DNA of 64,000 nucleotides from Candidatus Saccharibacteria bacterium oral taxon 488 (lineage in GTDB: Bacteria; Patescibacteriota; Saccharimonadia; Saccharimonadales; Saccharimonadaceae), in assembly GCA_005697215.1 (NCBI GenBank), contig CP040003.1, positions 434,001 through 498,000 on the forward strand, given 5' to 3'. The position numbers and the translations under genes were made by a program. How positions within the stretch are numbered: position 1 is the first letter of the stretch; each line of letters starts with the position of its first letter. The notes beneath the pieces were generated by a model. It was not told the origin of the DNA. It ran no database searches and worked only from the letters and a program-made list of their open reading frames with translations. Shown here in pieces: positions 63,334 through 64,000 of this stretch.

Positions 63334-64000
63334 TGGCAGTACAAACTCCCCCACGTATGACAGGCGGCAGCGCTAAAACACAGAACATTATCATCCCGAA
63401 TTTTAGCGGTGGTGTTAACAGCTATCTAGACGAGGCACGCCTACCGAATAACACACTCCGTTCTGCCGTAAATTACATGCTAAGGCAGGATGGTGTGCTG
63501 TATCCGCGTTGGGGTACAAAAACGTTTTTCCCTGTTCTAGACAAAATGCCCGACGGTTTTGACAAGTTCACCGTAAAAATGCTAGCAACGGCCAGCGGGC
63601 TAGAAGAATGGGCTATCATCGTGGAAGACGGCGTTGTCAAGCGATCAAACGGCGGAGCATGGCAGGAAGCAACCGGAGAAAAGCTCACACCTGGATATGA
63701 AGCAAAGTTCTATCAAGTGGACGATTGCGTATACATCGTCAATGGTAAGGATGTTCTGGCGTTCTACGACATCGCTAACAATAAGGTGAAGAAGTTTGAA
63801 GGTATCGACACGCCAAAAAACCTCAAGGTTACCAATTCTAAGAATCTAGCAACCGGCAGCTATTCCAACTTTTATAAAGTCTCGGCGGTCAATGAGGTTG
63901 GCGAAACAATGGCATCAGCTGAAATCTCCGTAAAAACCAGCCGTATCCGCAACCAGTGGCGCCAGACAGGCGAAGTTGAGGACTACCTGGAATTAACCTG
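63333..64000 (+). CDS. tail/stopper protein, truncated at window end
   Basis: First 222 residues of a large beta-rich protein. IIIPNFSGGVNSYLDEARLP and MLRQDGVLYPRWGTKTFF match the N-terminus of podovirus tail-tubular B/gp10-like proteins. Near 145-210 (PKNLKVTNSKNLATGSYSNF; YKVSAVNEVGETMASAEIS) there is a fibronectin-III-like module. It continues beyond the window. Confidence 0.7.
   Translation, partial: MAVQTPPRMTGGSAKTQNIIIPNFSGGVNSYLDEARLPNNTLRSAVNYMLRQDGVLYPRWGTKTFFPVLDKMPDGFDKFTVKMLATASGLEEWAIIVEDGVVKRSNGGAWQEATGEKLTPGYEAKFYQVDDCVYIVNGKDVLAFYDIANNKVKKFEGIDTPKNLKVTNSKNLATGSYSNFYKVSAVNEVGETMASAEISVKTSRIRNQWRQTGEVEDYLELT

Larger units (their letters stand above)
36832..64000. mobile_element. 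prophage, left part (continues beyond window)
   Basis: From the 3' end of tRNA-Gly(GCC) to the window edge, nearly all genes are phage-type: transglycosylase, holin-like, RusA, TerS/TerL, HNH, methyltransferases, YopX, portal, scaffold, N4-gp56 capsid, large polyvalent protein, adaptor and stopper. The order and absence of tail-tube/tape-measure genes so far suggest a short-tailed virion. No integrase or repressor is in the window, and attR is not visible. An assembled free phage genome wrongly joined here is unlikely but cannot be excluded. Confidence 0.85.

Noticed and set aside
36883..64000. Alternative code (UGA as Gly) as in some CPR lineages
   Set aside because: Several well-defined genes, including folA and the phage HNH gene, end precisely at TGA, so UGA acts as stop.
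1..64000. CRISPR array
   Set aside because: No set of regularly spaced direct repeats was seen in the host or the phage part.
36832..64000. Defective prophage because no integrase is seen
   Set aside because: Integrase and repressor genes could lie in the unseen right part; all visible virion and packaging genes are intact, so no claim of decay is made.

Overview
The window looks like a chromosome segment of a very compact bacterium, most likely a Saccharibacterium (TM7, Candidate Phyla Radiation), with one edge of a prophage. This is inferred from gene repertoire and protein character, not from 16S. The standard code is used: folA and the phage HNH gene both end in TGA. Bases 1-36,831 are host. 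Bases from about 36,832 to the end are a dsDNA phage with podovirus-like virion genes; its far end and any integrase lie outside the window.

Host layout. A minus-strand str/RNA-polymerase block (rpoB, rpoC, then rpsL, rpsG) is split by an unrecognised 489-aa gene with its own strong promoter. Next comes a dTMP-supply cluster: dcd-tmk on minus, folA on plus, thyA on minus. Then clpP, a Tat-type secreted protein with an HExxH motif, trigger factor, hisS and a SpoU/TrmH methyltransferase follow, all on minus. A small GC-rich gene sits in its own transcription unit bounded by a 13-bp inverted repeat. After tRNA-Leu, an FAD-linked oxidase, a second tRNA-Leu and tRNA-Val, plus-strand genes encode an ADP-ribosylglycohydrolase, oligoribonuclease, BipA/TypA, trehalase (GH37), D-Ala-D-Ala ligase, a slipin-type SPFH protein and a DUF4342 protein. 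RarA and an alpha/beta hydrolase are on minus. A membrane-anchored GH16 glucanase precedes tRNA-Phe and tRNA-Gly(GCC). Many host genes have a -10 box only 6-8 nt before the start codon and no Shine-Dalgarno, so leaderless mRNA seems common.

Phage layout. Immediately after tRNA-Gly(GCC) come terminators, a lysozyme-like transglycosylase, a holin-like protein, RusA, small genes and terminase (small, large). About 7.4 kb of small accessory genes separate TerL from portal: HNH nuclease, a DUF4868/KwaB-like protein with a tiny membrane partner, two DNA methyltransferases, YopX, and a reversed DUF3800 gene. The virion block follows: portal, scaffold, N4-gp56-type capsid, an inserted pair of morons (3-TM protein and CAP-domain protein), a coiled-coil virion protein, a 2,144-aa polyvalent protein, a head-tail adaptor and a truncated tail/stopper protein.

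Most notable points: RpoC lacks the cysteines of both conserved zinc sites; tRNA-Gly(GCC) carries a compensated 19-56 pair (U-A instead of G-C); S12 has proline at the streptomycin-linked Lys87 position; the phage has a KwaB-like gene without recognisable KwaA; and there are several structured, gene-free RNA segments in the phage.
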